From positions 390,365-454,364 of the forward strand of contig NZ_LJJB01000010.1 of assembly GCF_001420695.1 (NCBI RefSeq): a DNA stretch of 64,000 nucleotides, written 5' to 3'. This document shows, in pieces, positions 29,262 to 37,692 of this stretch. The notes under the pieces were generated by a model, which worked only from the letters and a program-made list of their open reading frames with translations, ran no database searches and was not told the origin of the DNA. The position numbers were made by a program, and so were the translations under genes. Each line of letters begins with the position of its first letter. The stretch's first letter is position 1. This DNA comes from Brevibacillus choshinensis (GTDB lineage Bacteria > Bacillota > Bacilli > Brevibacillales > Brevibacillaceae).

Positions 29262-30404
29262 TTACTTCTTGCCTTTGCCCTTGATGTTTTCATCCCAATG
29301 CTGCATCCATTCTTTTTCCTTCGCAGCCATGACTCCCCAGTCGAGATCAAGTGGCTTCAGCTCCAGATTTTTCATGAAATCTGGCAAGTCGTCCTTGCTG
29401 ATGTCGGTGCGCGCTGGGAATTGGAAGCGTTCCTTAGCCAATTGAGACGCAATTTCTGGGCTCATCAGGAATTCCATGAAGTTTTTCGCAGCATCCATGT
29501 TTTTCGCACCTTTTACGACAGCGACACCGTCGACGAGGATTGGTGCCCCGCTCTTTGGATAAACGAAATCATACGGATGGTTGTTCTTTTTGCCTTGAAG
29601 CAGGACGTCTTGCAGGTTCCACAAGGAGATGACGCCTTCCTGACGGTCCAGCTTGAGGTAGAGATTGGTCGGGTCTTGCGTGTATTCCTTGGTGTTGGCA
29701 TCCAGCTTCGTGAGCCAGTCATAGCCTTTTTCCGGTGTGTCCGCACCTTGGCGGTAGATCATAGCAGAATAAATGGTACGCATCGTTCCAGAAGGCAGAA
29801 CGTTACGGATTACGATTTTGTCCTTGTACTTGGGATCCAGCAATTCGTCCCAATCTTGTGGTACTTCTTCTGGTTTCAGCGCTTGAGAGTTATACATGAT
29901 GACCTCTGGCAACAGCATTTCACCGTACCAACGATCTTGTGGATCTTTGTAAAGATCTGGGACCTTGTCAGCAAACGTCGGCTTGTACGGCTCCAGAAGA
30001 CCTTCGTCAGCAGCAGTACTCAGAGCGGATTGTGTACCGCCCCACCAGAAGTCAGCTTGTGGGTTGGCTTTCTCAGCACGTACACGCTCCAAAATTTGTT
30101 GGGCACCCATCTCCAGTGTTTCCACTTCGATATTGGGATACTTTTCTTTAAATTTCGGCAGTACGACTTCAAAAATGTTTTTGTCACGCCCTGTGTAGAT
30201 GACCAATTTTTGCGGATCACCTGATGCAGCCGGTGTCGCTGCTGGTTGTGTCGATGGTTGTGCCGAGCCTTGACCCCCTGCATTGTTGTTATCCGCAGGC
30301 TTTGCTTCCTGACCTCCGCCGGAGCATGCCGCTACGGTCAGTGCCAAGGAACCAGCGAACATTCCCTGCATCCATTTTTTCAGCTTGCTGTTGGACTTTC
30401 TCAA
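29262..30404 (-). CDS. ABC importer substrate-binding lipoprotein, FbpA/AfuA type
   Basis: 380 residues. The lipobox is LTVAACSG (Cys at about 27), followed by a low-complexity Gln/Pro/Ala linker. The body matches family-1 binding proteins of the ferric/hexose-phosphate group: KLVIYTGRDKNIFEVVLPKF, ADFWWGGTQSALSTAADEG and a C-terminal KNFMEFLMSPEIASQLAKE. It is anchored outside the membrane and delivers the ligand to the double permease. The adjacent Tyr pair that binds iron in FbpA is not seen, which supports a non-iron ligand. Confidence 0.88.
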   Translation of the reverse strand: MRKSNSKLKKWMQGMFAGSLALTVAACSGGGQEAKPADNNNAGGQGSAQPSTQPAATPAASGDPQKLVIYTGRDKNIFEVVLPKFKEKYPNIEVETLEMGAQQILERVRAEKANPQADFWWGGTQSALSTAADEGLLEPYKPTFADKVPDLYKDPQDRWYGEMLLPEVIMYNSQALKPEEVPQDWDELLDPKYKDKIVIRNVLPSGTMRTIYSAMIYRQGADTPEKGYDWLTKLDANTKEYTQDPTNLYLKLDRQEGVISLWNLQDVLLQGKKNNHPYDFVYPKSGAPILVDGVAVVKGAKNMDAAKNFMEFLMSPEIASQLAKERFQFPARTDISKDDLPDFMKNLELKPLDLDWGVMAAKEKEWMQHWDENIKGKGKK

Positions 30405-30426
30405 AATTACTCCCCCTCTTTTTTTC

Positions 30427-31608
30427 TTACTCTTTGTCCAGCAGTTTTGTGGACGGAAACGCTTCCAGAACGCTGTGCACAGCGCCGATTAACCCCGCCT
30501 GTTCACCAAGGCTCGCCTTTTCGAGACAAGGAACCTCAGGCACCCACTCGGTCAGCCAATCGTGAATCCGCTTCACCCCTTCTTCGTCGACATGGACCAT
30601 CTCCCCACTCAGGATCAAAAGCTCCGGGTTCAATACGCTGATGATGTTTGCCATTCCGTACGCCCAGTGCCGGTACACCTCTTCTAGCAATTGCTGTGCA
30701 TCGGCGTTCTGCAGCCGCGCGTGGCGGATGAGCTCTTTTATGACACTCGACCCCTCCTGAAGGTCAGAGAGTAATCCCTTTGCATGTTGGACAATTCCCG
30801 GGACGGAATAATGGGTCTCAAATACTCCTGCTGCTCGTTTCGTGCGGTTATGTACGGGTCCGATCATCATAAAGCCGATCTCACCAGCCGCTTCTCTGCT
30901 CCCCCGGTAAAATTGACCATCCAAAATGATGCCGGATCCAATCCCAGTTCCCACGTACATGTAGACGACATTGCTATGTCCGACGCCTACTCCACGTACG
31001 TATTCGCCCAGTGTCATCATATTCACGTCATTGTCGATGATGACGGGCAACCCCAGACGCGCTTGGATCGTATGCTGAATCGGCGAACCCATCCACCCTG
31101 TACTGGGCGAAAAACTGACGGTCCCGCTATTGCGCTGGGTCACACCCTGCACGCCTACACCCATGCCTAGCAATCTGTCACGCGATATACCACTCTGGAA
31201 AAGCAGCCGCTCCAGACCCGCAGCCAAATCCTCGATGACGGTCTCTCCATTTTCCGGCTGAGCCAATCGCTTGCTGTAGCGTGCTAGAAACTCACCCTTC
31301 AGATCAGCAATCGCCATTTCCAGCGTGGAGCCATCAAAGATTGCCCCAGCGATCGCGTAGGCCTGGTAATTGTACTCCAGCAAGATTGGTTTTCGCCCAC
31401 CTTTGGAGTCCCCCATCCCTACTTCGTACAGCAACCCTTCCTGGATCATTTCGTCGACAAGCGAGGAAACGCATGGACGACTGAGCTGTGTTTGCTTGGA
31501 GATGTCGGCGCGGGAAATCTGACCGTGTAGGATGACCTGCTGCAAAACTTCTTCTTTGTTCAGGTTTTTTACCCGTTTGCTGTTGCCCGTTTTTTTTGGA
31601 ACACGCAC
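30427..31608 (-). CDS. ROK-family repressor (NagC/XylR type)
   Basis: 393 residues from GTG 31608; the ribosome binding site is weak, so the start is uncertain. The N-terminal winged helix (about 15-75) reads ISRADISKQTQLSRPCVSSL, and the ROK sugar-kinase-like domain has GVGVQGVT, VIIDNDVNMMTLGE and a YVGTGIGSGIILDG phosphate loop. The usual CxCGxxGC zinc cluster is absent here (YVGTG... then HYSVPG). It likely represses the downstream importer-amidase-lyase-kinase operon until its sugar ligand appears. Its own promoter overlaps a perfect dyad at 31632, so it is probably self-regulated. Confidence 0.85.
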   Translation of the reverse strand: MRVPKKTGNSKRVKNLNKEEVLQQVILHGQISRADISKQTQLSRPCVSSLVDEMIQEGLLYEVGMGDSKGGRKPILLEYNYQAYAIAGAIFDGSTLEMAIADLKGEFLARYSKRLAQPENGETVIEDLAAGLERLLFQSGISRDRLLGMGVGVQGVTQRNSGTVSFSPSTGWMGSPIQHTIQARLGLPVIIDNDVNMMTLGEYVRGVGVGHSNVVYMYVGTGIGSGIILDGQFYRGSREAAGEIGFMMIGPVHNRTKRAAGVFETHYSVPGIVQHAKGLLSDLQEGSSVIKELIRHARLQNADAQQLLEEVYRHWAYGMANIISVLNPELLILSGEMVHVDEEGVKRIHDWLTEWVPEVPCLEKASLGEQAGLIGAVHSVLEAFPSTKLLDKE

Positions 31609-31631
31609 GCCTCGTCACTCACCACCATGCA

Positions 31632-31650
31632 GTTAGTTAAGTTTACTAAC
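31632..31650. promoter_or_regulatory. ROK operator candidate
   Basis: GTTAGTTAAGTTTACTAAC has perfect GTTAGT/ACTAAC half-sites around 7 bases, the form used by XylR-type ROK repressors (TTAGT-N-ACTAA). It lies just downstream of the -10 box at 31663. Confidence 0.75.
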
Positions 31651-31662
31651 AAAGTTATCCAA

Positions 31663-31691
31663 ATTATACCTGCCTACTTTTGAATAGTCAA
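31663..31691 (-). promoter_or_regulatory. Promoter of the ROK cluster
   Basis: Minus-strand TTGACT (31686-31691), 17 bp, TATAAT (31663-31668). It is followed at once by the operator at 31632-31650 and the repressor gene, and probably serves the whole cluster to 20276. Confidence 0.8.
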
Positions 31692-31912
31692 ACTATTTAC
31701 GCGTGTCTGAATTGGGAAAGTAGGTTGATACTGGATAAAAACCTAGTCTATAGCTATTTTACTTCGAATTTTCCCATACGAAATAAGCGCATTTCCTTTT
31801 CGACGGTGAGATGTGCTTGGTACGTTGTTGTATTCCTCCATTCCGCTTTTGTGTAACTCTCTCTCTCGTGCGTTTGCATACGATGAAGGACACGGGGTCG
31901 AGGAGGGTCAGA

Positions 31913-32614
31913 ATGCCTACATCAGGATTTTCGATCATTACGTGCACCAATCGTCCGAGCTTTATACACAATATCTTTCGCAATTACAAAAGACAAACAG
32001 GGGTCAAAAAGGAACTAATACTCGTTCTAAATAATGACTCTATGAGCAAAAAGCATTACAAAAAGTACGCCAAGCATTATCCAAATGTTCGAGTCTATCA
32101 ACTTCCCGCGCGCACATCTTTGGGGGCTTGTTTGAACTTTGCCGTTAAAAAAGCCCGCCATTCAGTCATCGCGAAATTTGATGACGACGACTACTACTCC
32201 CCTCTCTATGCAAGAGATGCTTTACGCACGTTGGCCAAATCCAAAGCACCTGTCGTGGGAAAAAGTACGTTTTTCATGTACTTTCAAGGATTACGTCTGC
32301 TGATCCTTCGCCATCCCCATCGAGACAACAAAACAGCGCGCATCTTTCCCGGAGGTACCCTCTGTTTTCGTAAAAGTGTATTCAAGAAGGTCAAGTTTCC
32401 TCATCGCTCCCTGGGCGAAGATGGCGGCTTCATTTGGAGATGCAAAAAAAAGGGGATACGCGTTTATTCGGGAAGCCGTTATCACTACTGTTACGTTCGT
32501 CGGGAGAATCGACATAGTCATACTTGGAAAACGACTCGTTCAAAACTGCTGTCTCAGAAACACAGACGTATCGCCTATACAAGTGATTTTCGAAAATGGA
32601 TAACAAAAAGATGA
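31913..32614 (+). CDS. Family 2 glycosyltransferase
   Basis: 233 residues from ATG 31913, preceded by GAGGAGG; an upstream in-frame extension to 31811 lacks such a site. GT2/GT-A features are FSIITCTNRPSFIHNIFRNY at the N-terminus, LGACLNFAVKKA, the metal-binding AKFDDDDYYSP and SLGEDGGFIWRCKKKG with the catalytic acidic residue. The C-terminal 50 residues are very basic (Lys, Arg, His). It is soluble and stands alone, between divergent and convergent genes, so its acceptor cannot be inferred. Confidence 0.85.
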   Translation: MPTSGFSIITCTNRPSFIHNIFRNYKRQTGVKKELILVLNNDSMSKKHYKKYAKHYPNVRVYQLPARTSLGACLNFAVKKARHSVIAKFDDDDYYSPLYARDALRTLAKSKAPVVGKSTFFMYFQGLRLLILRHPHRDNKTARIFPGGTLCFRKSVFKKVKFPHRSLGEDGGFIWRCKKKGIRVYSGSRYHYCYVRRENRHSHTWKTTRSKLLSQKHRRIAYTSDFRKWITKR

Positions 32615-32648
32615 ATGATGGTTAGCATGTGCTCTGTTGCGCGCAAGC

Positions 32649-32686
32649 AAAAAAGCGGCTGCCTCCACTAGGCAACCGCTTTTTCT
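32649..32686. terminator. Bidirectional terminator
   Basis: AAAAGCGGCTGCCT pairs with GGCAACCGCTTTTT over a short loop, with A-run and T-run on opposite sides. It ends the glycosyltransferase transcript and, from the other side, that of the ArAE exporter. Confidence 0.85.
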
Positions 32687-32714
32687 TCATCGAATATGTA
32701 CCGCTCCATTTTCC

Positions 32715-33710
32715 TCATTCCGCGAGGGCTTGTCCTGTTTTCTCGTCACTGTTTTTGCCCAGCTCGTGTTTGATGAACAAGTACCGCTCGATCTCACGTA
32801 GCAGGATGAACAAAGAAGCACGTGTCTCGAATTCCTCCCGCGAAGTCGGCAAGCCGGTCTCTTTGATCTCATGGCGCATCACCCGCAGCTGGTCCAAAAA
32901 ACGGTAGGCCGTGTTCCCCGGATGCACCGAGTCACTGAGCCGTTCCAAAAAGTCGGCTATCTGGTGGCCTTGAGGTACTTGTGTGTCCAAGGTAGATACG
33001 ATCGGCATCATTCGCTCCAGCAATTCAAACTGCTTGTCACGCATAACAAAATACTGGTGGTACGGATCTTCATCCCGTTTGCCCAACCGATTGTCCACGG
33101 AACGTGACGCGAGCTGGACCGCTTTGTCGAGCAGCCCGGGAGTCTCAATCATTTCCCGACCGTCCCATTCACTCTCTCCATGTCGCAAATAGTACGAAAA
33201 CTCTTTGAGGATTCTAACAAAGTTCTTTTCTACCTGACCTTGCATGGTTTTCAGTTCTTTATCCAGACTCGGCATGTACAGGTTGACGATCAACGCTACC
33301 CCTACACCGATCAAGAGCAATGCCAACTCATTGGCAATCAGCGCCGCATCCATTCGCTGTGACGAGTAGAGGTGCATCATGACGACCATGCTGCTGATAA
33401 AGCCTTCCTGAATGCCAAAGCGCACCGCTAACGGTAAAAAAATAAGAATGGCAAGCATAATCGCAAGCGGTGAATAACCGAGCAACGCGAACAACGCCAT
33501 TCCGATCCCAAGTCCCAGCAGGCTGGCCAGAATTCGGTTGCCAACAGTGCGAAACGACTGCTTGACCGTCACCTGAATACACAAGATCGTGATGATCCCT
33601 GCAGAAGCTGGAAACATCAGATCAAATTGCTGAGCGAGCAAGATGGATACAGCTGTTCCAATGGCCGTTTTCAGCGTGCGGTATCCGATTTTTAATGATA
33701 GAAATCTCAG
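32715..33710 (-). CDS. Aromatic acid exporter family (ArAE/DUF939) protein, CTG start
   Basis: 331 residues when begun at CTG 33710. A TTG at 33641 is in frame, but starting there would cut away RFLSLKIGYRTLKTAIGTAV, the first part of helix 1 typical of the family. AGGGGAG (33716-33722) lies 5 bases before the CTG. Six membrane helices occupy the first half, with PASAGIITILCIQVTVKQS and FGIQEGFISSMVVMMHLY. A cytosolic helical C-terminal domain (PF11728-like) follows from about residue 160. The family exports aromatic acids or similar weak acids. It is monocistronic with terminators on both sides. Confidence 0.82.
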   Translation of the reverse strand: MRFLSLKIGYRTLKTAIGTAVSILLAQQFDLMFPASAGIITILCIQVTVKQSFRTVGNRILASLLGLGIGMALFALLGYSPLAIMLAILIFLPLAVRFGIQEGFISSMVVMMHLYSSQRMDAALIANELALLLIGVGVALIVNLYMPSLDKELKTMQGQVEKNFVRILKEFSYYLRHGESEWDGREMIETPGLLDKAVQLASRSVDNRLGKRDEDPYHQYFVMRDKQFELLERMMPIVSTLDTQVPQGHQIADFLERLSDSVHPGNTAYRFLDQLRVMRHEIKETGLPTSREEFETRASLFILLREIERYLFIKHELGKNSDEKTGQALAE

Positions 33711-33810
33711 TCCTGCTCCCCTCCATGCTAGTAAAGTATGTTTTCCACTCTGTTCTCCCTTTCACTGTACCAAAAAGTACTAAGGAACCAAAGTAAAGAC
33801 TTTGTTACAC

Positions 33811-33855
33811 AAAGAAAAAAGCGGTCCTCCCCAAGAGGCAACCGCTTTTTTCTTT
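33811..33855. terminator. Bidirectional terminator
   Basis: AAAGAAAAAAGCGGT pairs with ACCGCTTTTTTCTTT, including an inner CCTC/GAGG pairing. It ends the zinc-ribbon gene read from the right. Confidence 0.85.
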
Positions 33856-33867
33856 GGACTCAATCAC

Positions 33868-34275
33868 TTACAGCTTTTTGCCACACTTCGGACAATATTG
33901 AAAGCCCGATTTTACCCCTTCCCCACAATACGGACAAAACGCTTTTGGAGACGAATCCTCCTGACTTTCCACGGCTCTCATCGCTTCTTGACCAAATCGT
34001 AGATTGAGAGGATCGCTTTCCTCTCGCGAATCGGTTATATCAAACAAGGACATTCTCTGTTTGGACGTCGCGTTCTTGTAATGGTAGATAGCTTGAAAGA
34101 TTCCAATCGCGACAAAGAGGATCCCAAAGGCCGGGAAGAACAATCCGATCGGGAATGGAGCGTCTCGCGTAATCGTGAACGCCATAATCGTCCAGAAGAT
34201 GCCGAACACAGAGATTGCTAGACTCCCTGCAGCGCCCATGGCGGATGGTCCACGACCTGGTTTTATGCTTTTCAA
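33868..34275 (-). CDS. Zinc-ribbon membrane protein
   Basis: 135 residues from TTG 34275, with GGGGAGGTG 5 bases upstream. Two membrane helices (about 10-32 and 42-64) are followed by a charged linker and a C-terminal zinc ribbon, FCPYCGEGVKSGFQYCPKCG, with four Cys. Such small proteins are common in Bacillales, and their function is unknown. It has its own terminator. Confidence 0.85.
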   Translation of the reverse strand: MKSIKPGRGPSAMGAAGSLAISVFGIFWTIMAFTITRDAPFPIGLFFPAFGILFVAIGIFQAIYHYKNATSKQRMSLFDITDSREESDPLNLRFGQEAMRAVESQEDSSPKAFCPYCGEGVKSGFQYCPKCGKKL

Positions 34276-34368
34276 AATAACACCTCCCCTTCCCCATACT
34301 ATCTGAAAAGTGGGAAAGTCTCAAATCGTCTAGCTCATTTCCAAGTAAAATCGGGAGGATGTTACTTT

Positions 34369-35232
34369 TTATTTGTACTGTCCCGTTACAATTTCCGTGA
34401 ATGCTTTCATGGTGGTTGACCGGTAAATGGAAAAACGAGGGATTCGATACACGTCAAGCGTCTGTCGAGCATAGGCTCGGTTGGTTGTAAATGCCATTTC
34501 GTACCCCGTTTCTCGCAATAGACGAACCACTCTCGAATTATACATGCCGTAAGGATACGCAAAGAAACGAGCGTGTACCATTTGCTTGGAACGAAGGAGG
34601 TCGTTTTTCACATCTTGTTCGGGCATGGCGATCAAATAGGGAGCCGCGTCTTTCTTTTTGTGCATGTTGTCGGTGTGACTTTGAAAAGAGAACACATCTC
34701 GTACTTGTTGCATCTCTGCGAAGCTCACCATCGTAAGCTTGTTTGCGTTGAAAGGCTGAGGAGATGTAGGGAGCATGTGTGTAATCACGAACATCGTTGC
34801 CTCGTAGCCGTATTTTTGTAAGATTGGATAGGCATAGATCAAATTGCTTTTGTACCCATCGTCAAATGTGATGACGACGCTTCTTGGAGGAACCTTCTTT
34901 TGTCCCTTGATAAAAGCTTGCAGCTCATCTAAAGAGAGAACATGGTAGTCGTTATCGTGCAAGTATTTCATTTGTTTCTCAAACATTTCGACGGAAAGAA
35001 CGGCTTCGTCCGTTTTATAAGATAGATTCAAAGATTCAGGCAGAAGGTGGTGATAGGTTAGGATCGCAATTTGTTGTTTGTATGGAGGCGATTGCGCGAG
35101 CGAGACAGGAAATGGTAAAGCATGCAAGGAGACCAATAAGAACAAGCTTGAAAAGAAAAGGGAAAGTGATTGTTTGCTAACGCTTTTCCATTTAAGTAGA
35201 TTTCCCCAAGTTGTGATCATTCTTTTCTTCAT
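34369..35232 (-). CDS. Exported polysaccharide deacetylase
   Basis: 287 residues. The N-terminus is a signal peptide or anchor (SLSLFFSSLFLLVSLHALPF, then SLAQS). The NodB fold has AILTYHHLLPE, the metal Asp pair VVITFDDGYKSN, FQSHTDNMH carrying metal His, and FAYPYGMYNSRVVRLL. It removes N- or O-acetyl groups from cell-wall or surface glycans. Start codon choice (35232 or 35220) is uncertain because the ribosome binding sites are weak. It stands alone between an unrelated membrane protein and a VOC protein. Confidence 0.85.
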   Translation of the reverse strand: MKKRMITTWGNLLKWKSVSKQSLSLFFSSLFLLVSLHALPFPVSLAQSPPYKQQIAILTYHHLLPESLNLSYKTDEAVLSVEMFEKQMKYLHDNDYHVLSLDELQAFIKGQKKVPPRSVVITFDDGYKSNLIYAYPILQKYGYEATMFVITHMLPTSPQPFNANKLTMVSFAEMQQVRDVFSFQSHTDNMHKKKDAAPYLIAMPEQDVKNDLLRSKQMVHARFFAYPYGMYNSRVVRLLRETGYEMAFTTNRAYARQTLDVYRIPRFSIYRSTTMKAFTEIVTGQYK

Positions 35233-35273
35233 TCCTTTTCTTTGTACATCATCGTAGACCTAATTATGATTCA

Positions 35274-35621
35274 TTAGTGAGCAAGTATGTTTACAAGCTT
35301 TCCAAATGGGTCACGAACATAGAAACGTCGTACGCCCCAAGGTTCATCTACTGGCCCATATTCGATGGGGAAACCTGCTTGCTTCACGCGTTCTAGCGCC
35401 GTATCTATATCATCCACTTCGACCGATAGATCAGGTGTAGGAGAGTCGGATCCTCCCTGTGAAGCAAAGCTGATTTGAACGCTCATCTCTTCGTTTGACC
35501 CGTACGTGGCGATCCAGCCATGATCCATGACGACATCCAGGCCGAGCACGTCCTGATAAAAGCTTTTCGCTGCCGCGATATTCTGGGTATCGATGTTGGT
35601 GACGATTCGGTTGACTTTCAT
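35274..35621 (-). CDS. VOC (glyoxalase/dioxygenase) superfamily protein
   Basis: 115 residues with AAGGAGG 7 bases before the ATG. The two-unit betaalphabetabetabeta fold is visible in the paired segments NIDTQNIAAAKSFYQDVLGL and DPFGKLVNILAH, with a central VDDIDTALERVKQAG. The function within the superfamily (glyoxalase, resistance, isomerase) is not decided by these residues. Its ATG overlaps the TGA of a frameshifted secreted-protein gene (ATGA), so the two were translated together. Confidence 0.85.
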   Translation of the reverse strand: MKVNRIVTNIDTQNIAAAKSFYQDVLGLDVVMDHGWIATYGSNEEMSVQISFASQGGSDSPTPDLSVEVDDIDTALERVKQAGFPIEYGPVDEPWGVRRFYVRDPFGKLVNILAH

Positions 35622-35937
35622 TTTGCGCCTCCTTGGTCACCAATGTAGCGATTTACGAGCAAAACCTGATCGTTCTCCAGGCCAAATATGGGATCATAAT
35701 AGGTAAGCAGCAACCGCTTCTTTTCTTGTTCCACTTTCCTAGCTACTGCGGGATCAATGATCCCTACTCCAGACTGATTTACGCGAAGTTGTTTACTATT
35801 CCCATAGCTGCCCAGGTATTCAGCTTCGCCCGTCTTGGGGTTTCACCACTACTGCTCTGTAGAACAAGAGCCGATGACATCAGGATTACAGCGGAAAGGT
35901 TTATTGCCGTTTTTTTGAATTTTTGTTTTCTATTCAT
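35618..35937 (-). pseudogene. Frameshifted secreted protein, about 106 codons
   Basis: ATG 35937 has GGGGAGGAG about 10 bases upstream and begins a signal-peptide-like frame (MNRKQKFKKTAINLSAVILM) that stops at 35779 after 52 codons. The frame one base back is open from NPKTGEAEYLGSYGNSK at 35842 down to a TGA at 35618 that overlaps the next ATG. Joining the frames at the GAAACCCC run (about 35837-35844) restores one exported protein with a charged C-terminal part. One base seems lost in this run. It may be a real mutation or a sequencing error. The family is not recognised. Confidence 0.7.
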
Positions 35938-36004
35938 GCAAGGGACTCCTCCCCTCCACTTGGACACCTCACCCATTTTACCATTCATTTGGAAAAAAAT
36001 AGAC

Positions 36005-36048
36005 AAAAAAGACCTGCCCTAGCGATTTTTCGCAGGCAGATCCTTTTT
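36005..36048 (-). terminator. Terminator after hemQ
   Basis: AAAAAGACCTGCC pairs with GGCAGATCCTTTTT; read on the minus strand it ends CAGGTCTTTTTT. It lies 14 bases after the hemQ stop. Confidence 0.85.
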
Positions 36049-36061
36049 ACCACTCTATGAA

Positions 36062-36814
36062 TTACACTTCGAGCATTTTTCCAAACGACTCGACATTCAG
36101 CACGTTCCCCACGAGGAAGTTGCCGAATTCACCGAAGCGCGCACTTACTTCGTCAAAGCGCATTTCATACACGATGTGTTTGAATTCCAGAGGATCATTG
36201 GCGAACAGGGTAACGCCCCACTCCCAATCGTCGAAACCGACGGAGCCGCCGATAATTTGCTTCACTTTCCCTGCATATTTACGGCCGATCATTCCGTGGG
36301 AGCGCATCATTTCTTGACGCTCTTGCATGGTCAGCATGTACCAGTTGTCTTGCAGATCACGTTTTTTGTTCATTGGATAGAAGCAGATGTGCTCCCATTT
36401 CGGCAAGATTGGATACAGACGATCACGTACATGCGGATTCGCCTTTGGATCTTCACCTGGGTTGTTGACGTAGTTGCTCAGCTCTACGACAGACACATAG
36501 GAATACGGCGCTTCTGTATATGTAGCAAAACGGGTCTTGTTGAACGCCGTTTTGATCTCATCCAGCTCTTGCATGGTTGGACGCAGGAACATGAACACCA
36601 GGTCAGCCTTGTGGCCCAGGATGGAATACACGGCTGTGCTGCCTTGCTGTTCCGCTTCGTTTGCTTCCCACGTACGAATCAGAGCATTCAGCTCGTCCAA
36701 CGCAGCTTGACGCTCTTGTTCGGATGCTGCTCTCCATTTTTCCCAGTTGATCGTGCGGAAATTATGATACGTATACCAACCTTCCAATGTAAGCAACGCT
36801 TCGTTTGCGCTCAC
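36062..36814 (-). CDS. hemQ: Coproheme decarboxylase HemQ
   Basis: 250 residues from GTG 36814, with AAAGGAG upstream. It is a chlorite-dismutase-fold protein that turns coproheme III into heme b with peroxide, in the last step of the Gram-positive heme pathway. Conserved parts are LEGWYTYHNFRTINWEKW, DLVFMFLRPTMQELDEIK, YSYVSVVELSNYV (the reactive Tyr) and RDLQDNWYMLTMQERQEMMRSHG, where the proximal His would follow in GMIGRKYAGKVKQIIGGSVG. Single gene with its own terminator. Confidence 0.95.
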   Translation of the reverse strand: MSANEALLTLEGWYTYHNFRTINWEKWRAASEQERQAALDELNALIRTWEANEAEQQGSTAVYSILGHKADLVFMFLRPTMQELDEIKTAFNKTRFATYTEAPYSYVSVVELSNYVNNPGEDPKANPHVRDRLYPILPKWEHICFYPMNKKRDLQDNWYMLTMQERQEMMRSHGMIGRKYAGKVKQIIGGSVGFDDWEWGVTLFANDPLEFKHIVYEMRFDEVSARFGEFGNFLVGNVLNVESFGKMLEV

Positions 36815-36931
36815 CCAAAATCAGCTCCTTTGAAATATCTGGTTATCCCGACTGCAACATTCCCAGTATAGCATAAGGGACTGGCTGATATTCGGAACAG
36901 ATTGGTGAACAAGCGTTCTTTTCCTGACGAG

Positions 36932-37675
36932 TCAGTTTCGTGTTTTCGCAGACAGGGCAGAGGCAGCCTCTTCGTCTACGATCACAGTCACGTTCGGGTG
37001 CTGCTGTAGCAAGGATGCCGGTACGTCCGGGGTCATTTCCCCTTCGAGCATGCTGTGCACTGCCTCTGCCTTGGCTTTCCCGCTGGCAAGCAAAATAATC
37101 TTCTTCGCCCCGAGGATCGTCTGGATTCCCATGGAGACCGCCTGAGTAGGTACTTCTTCGATCTTGTGGAAATAGCGTGCGTTGGCTTGGATGGTGCTCT
37201 CAGTCAGCTGGACGACACGCGTAGTCGTCTCTTTCGTTGAGCCTGGCTCATTGAAGCCGATATGTCCGTTGTTTCCGATCCCCAGAACCTGAATGTCAAT
37301 GCCTCCAGAAGCGGCGATTGCCTGCTCGTAGCGCTTGCATTCTGCGCCCAGATCGGCTGCGTCCCCACGAGGAATATTGGTTTTGTCAGTTGGAAGATTG
37401 ATGTGAGTGAACAAGTTGTCTTCCATGTACGTACGGTAGCTTTGCGGATGATGGCCTGGCAAACCAACATACTCATCCAGATTAAAGCTGGTCGCCTGAG
37501 AAAAATCGATGCCCTCCTCCTTGTGAAGCGCAATCAGCTCCTGATACATCCCAACCGGAGTTCCCCCTGTAGCTAATCCCAATATCGTAGATGGATGGCG
37601 TGTTACCTCTTCAGCGATCAACCGTGCAGCCTGTTTACTTAGGTCTTCATAATCTTTTGCGATGACAAGCTTCAT
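36932..37675 (-). CDS. nagB: Glucosamine-6-phosphate deaminase
   Basis: 247 residues from ATG 37675, with AGGAGTG upstream; the GTG at 37687 overlaps the site. It converts glucosamine-6-phosphate to fructose-6-phosphate and ammonia. Conserved residues: LGLATGGTPVGMYQEL for phosphate binding, FNLDEYVGL with the catalytic Asp, GIGNNGHIGFNEPG and LASGKAKAEAV. It is 17 bases behind an RpiR regulator with no nagA beside it, so it may process glucosamine-6-phosphate made elsewhere, including by the kinase-amidase cluster at 20-31 kb. Confidence 0.95.
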   Translation of the reverse strand: MKLVIAKDYEDLSKQAARLIAEEVTRHPSTILGLATGGTPVGMYQELIALHKEEGIDFSQATSFNLDEYVGLPGHHPQSYRTYMEDNLFTHINLPTDKTNIPRGDAADLGAECKRYEQAIAASGGIDIQVLGIGNNGHIGFNEPGSTKETTTRVVQLTESTIQANARYFHKIEEVPTQAVSMGIQTILGAKKIILLASGKAKAEAVHSMLEGEMTPDVPASLLQQHPNVTVIVDEEAASALSAKTRN

Positions 37676-37692
37676 AAATCGTTTCACTCCTG

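Noticed and set aside
29262-30404. Calling the importer an iron transporter
   Set aside because: Family allows it, but the adjacent Tyr pair for iron is not seen and all neighbours are amino-sugar enzymes.
35837-35844. Programmed -1 frameshift at GAAACCCC
   Set aside because: Codon phase does not fit the X-XXY-YYZ slippery pattern and no stimulatory hairpin was found; a lost base is simpler.
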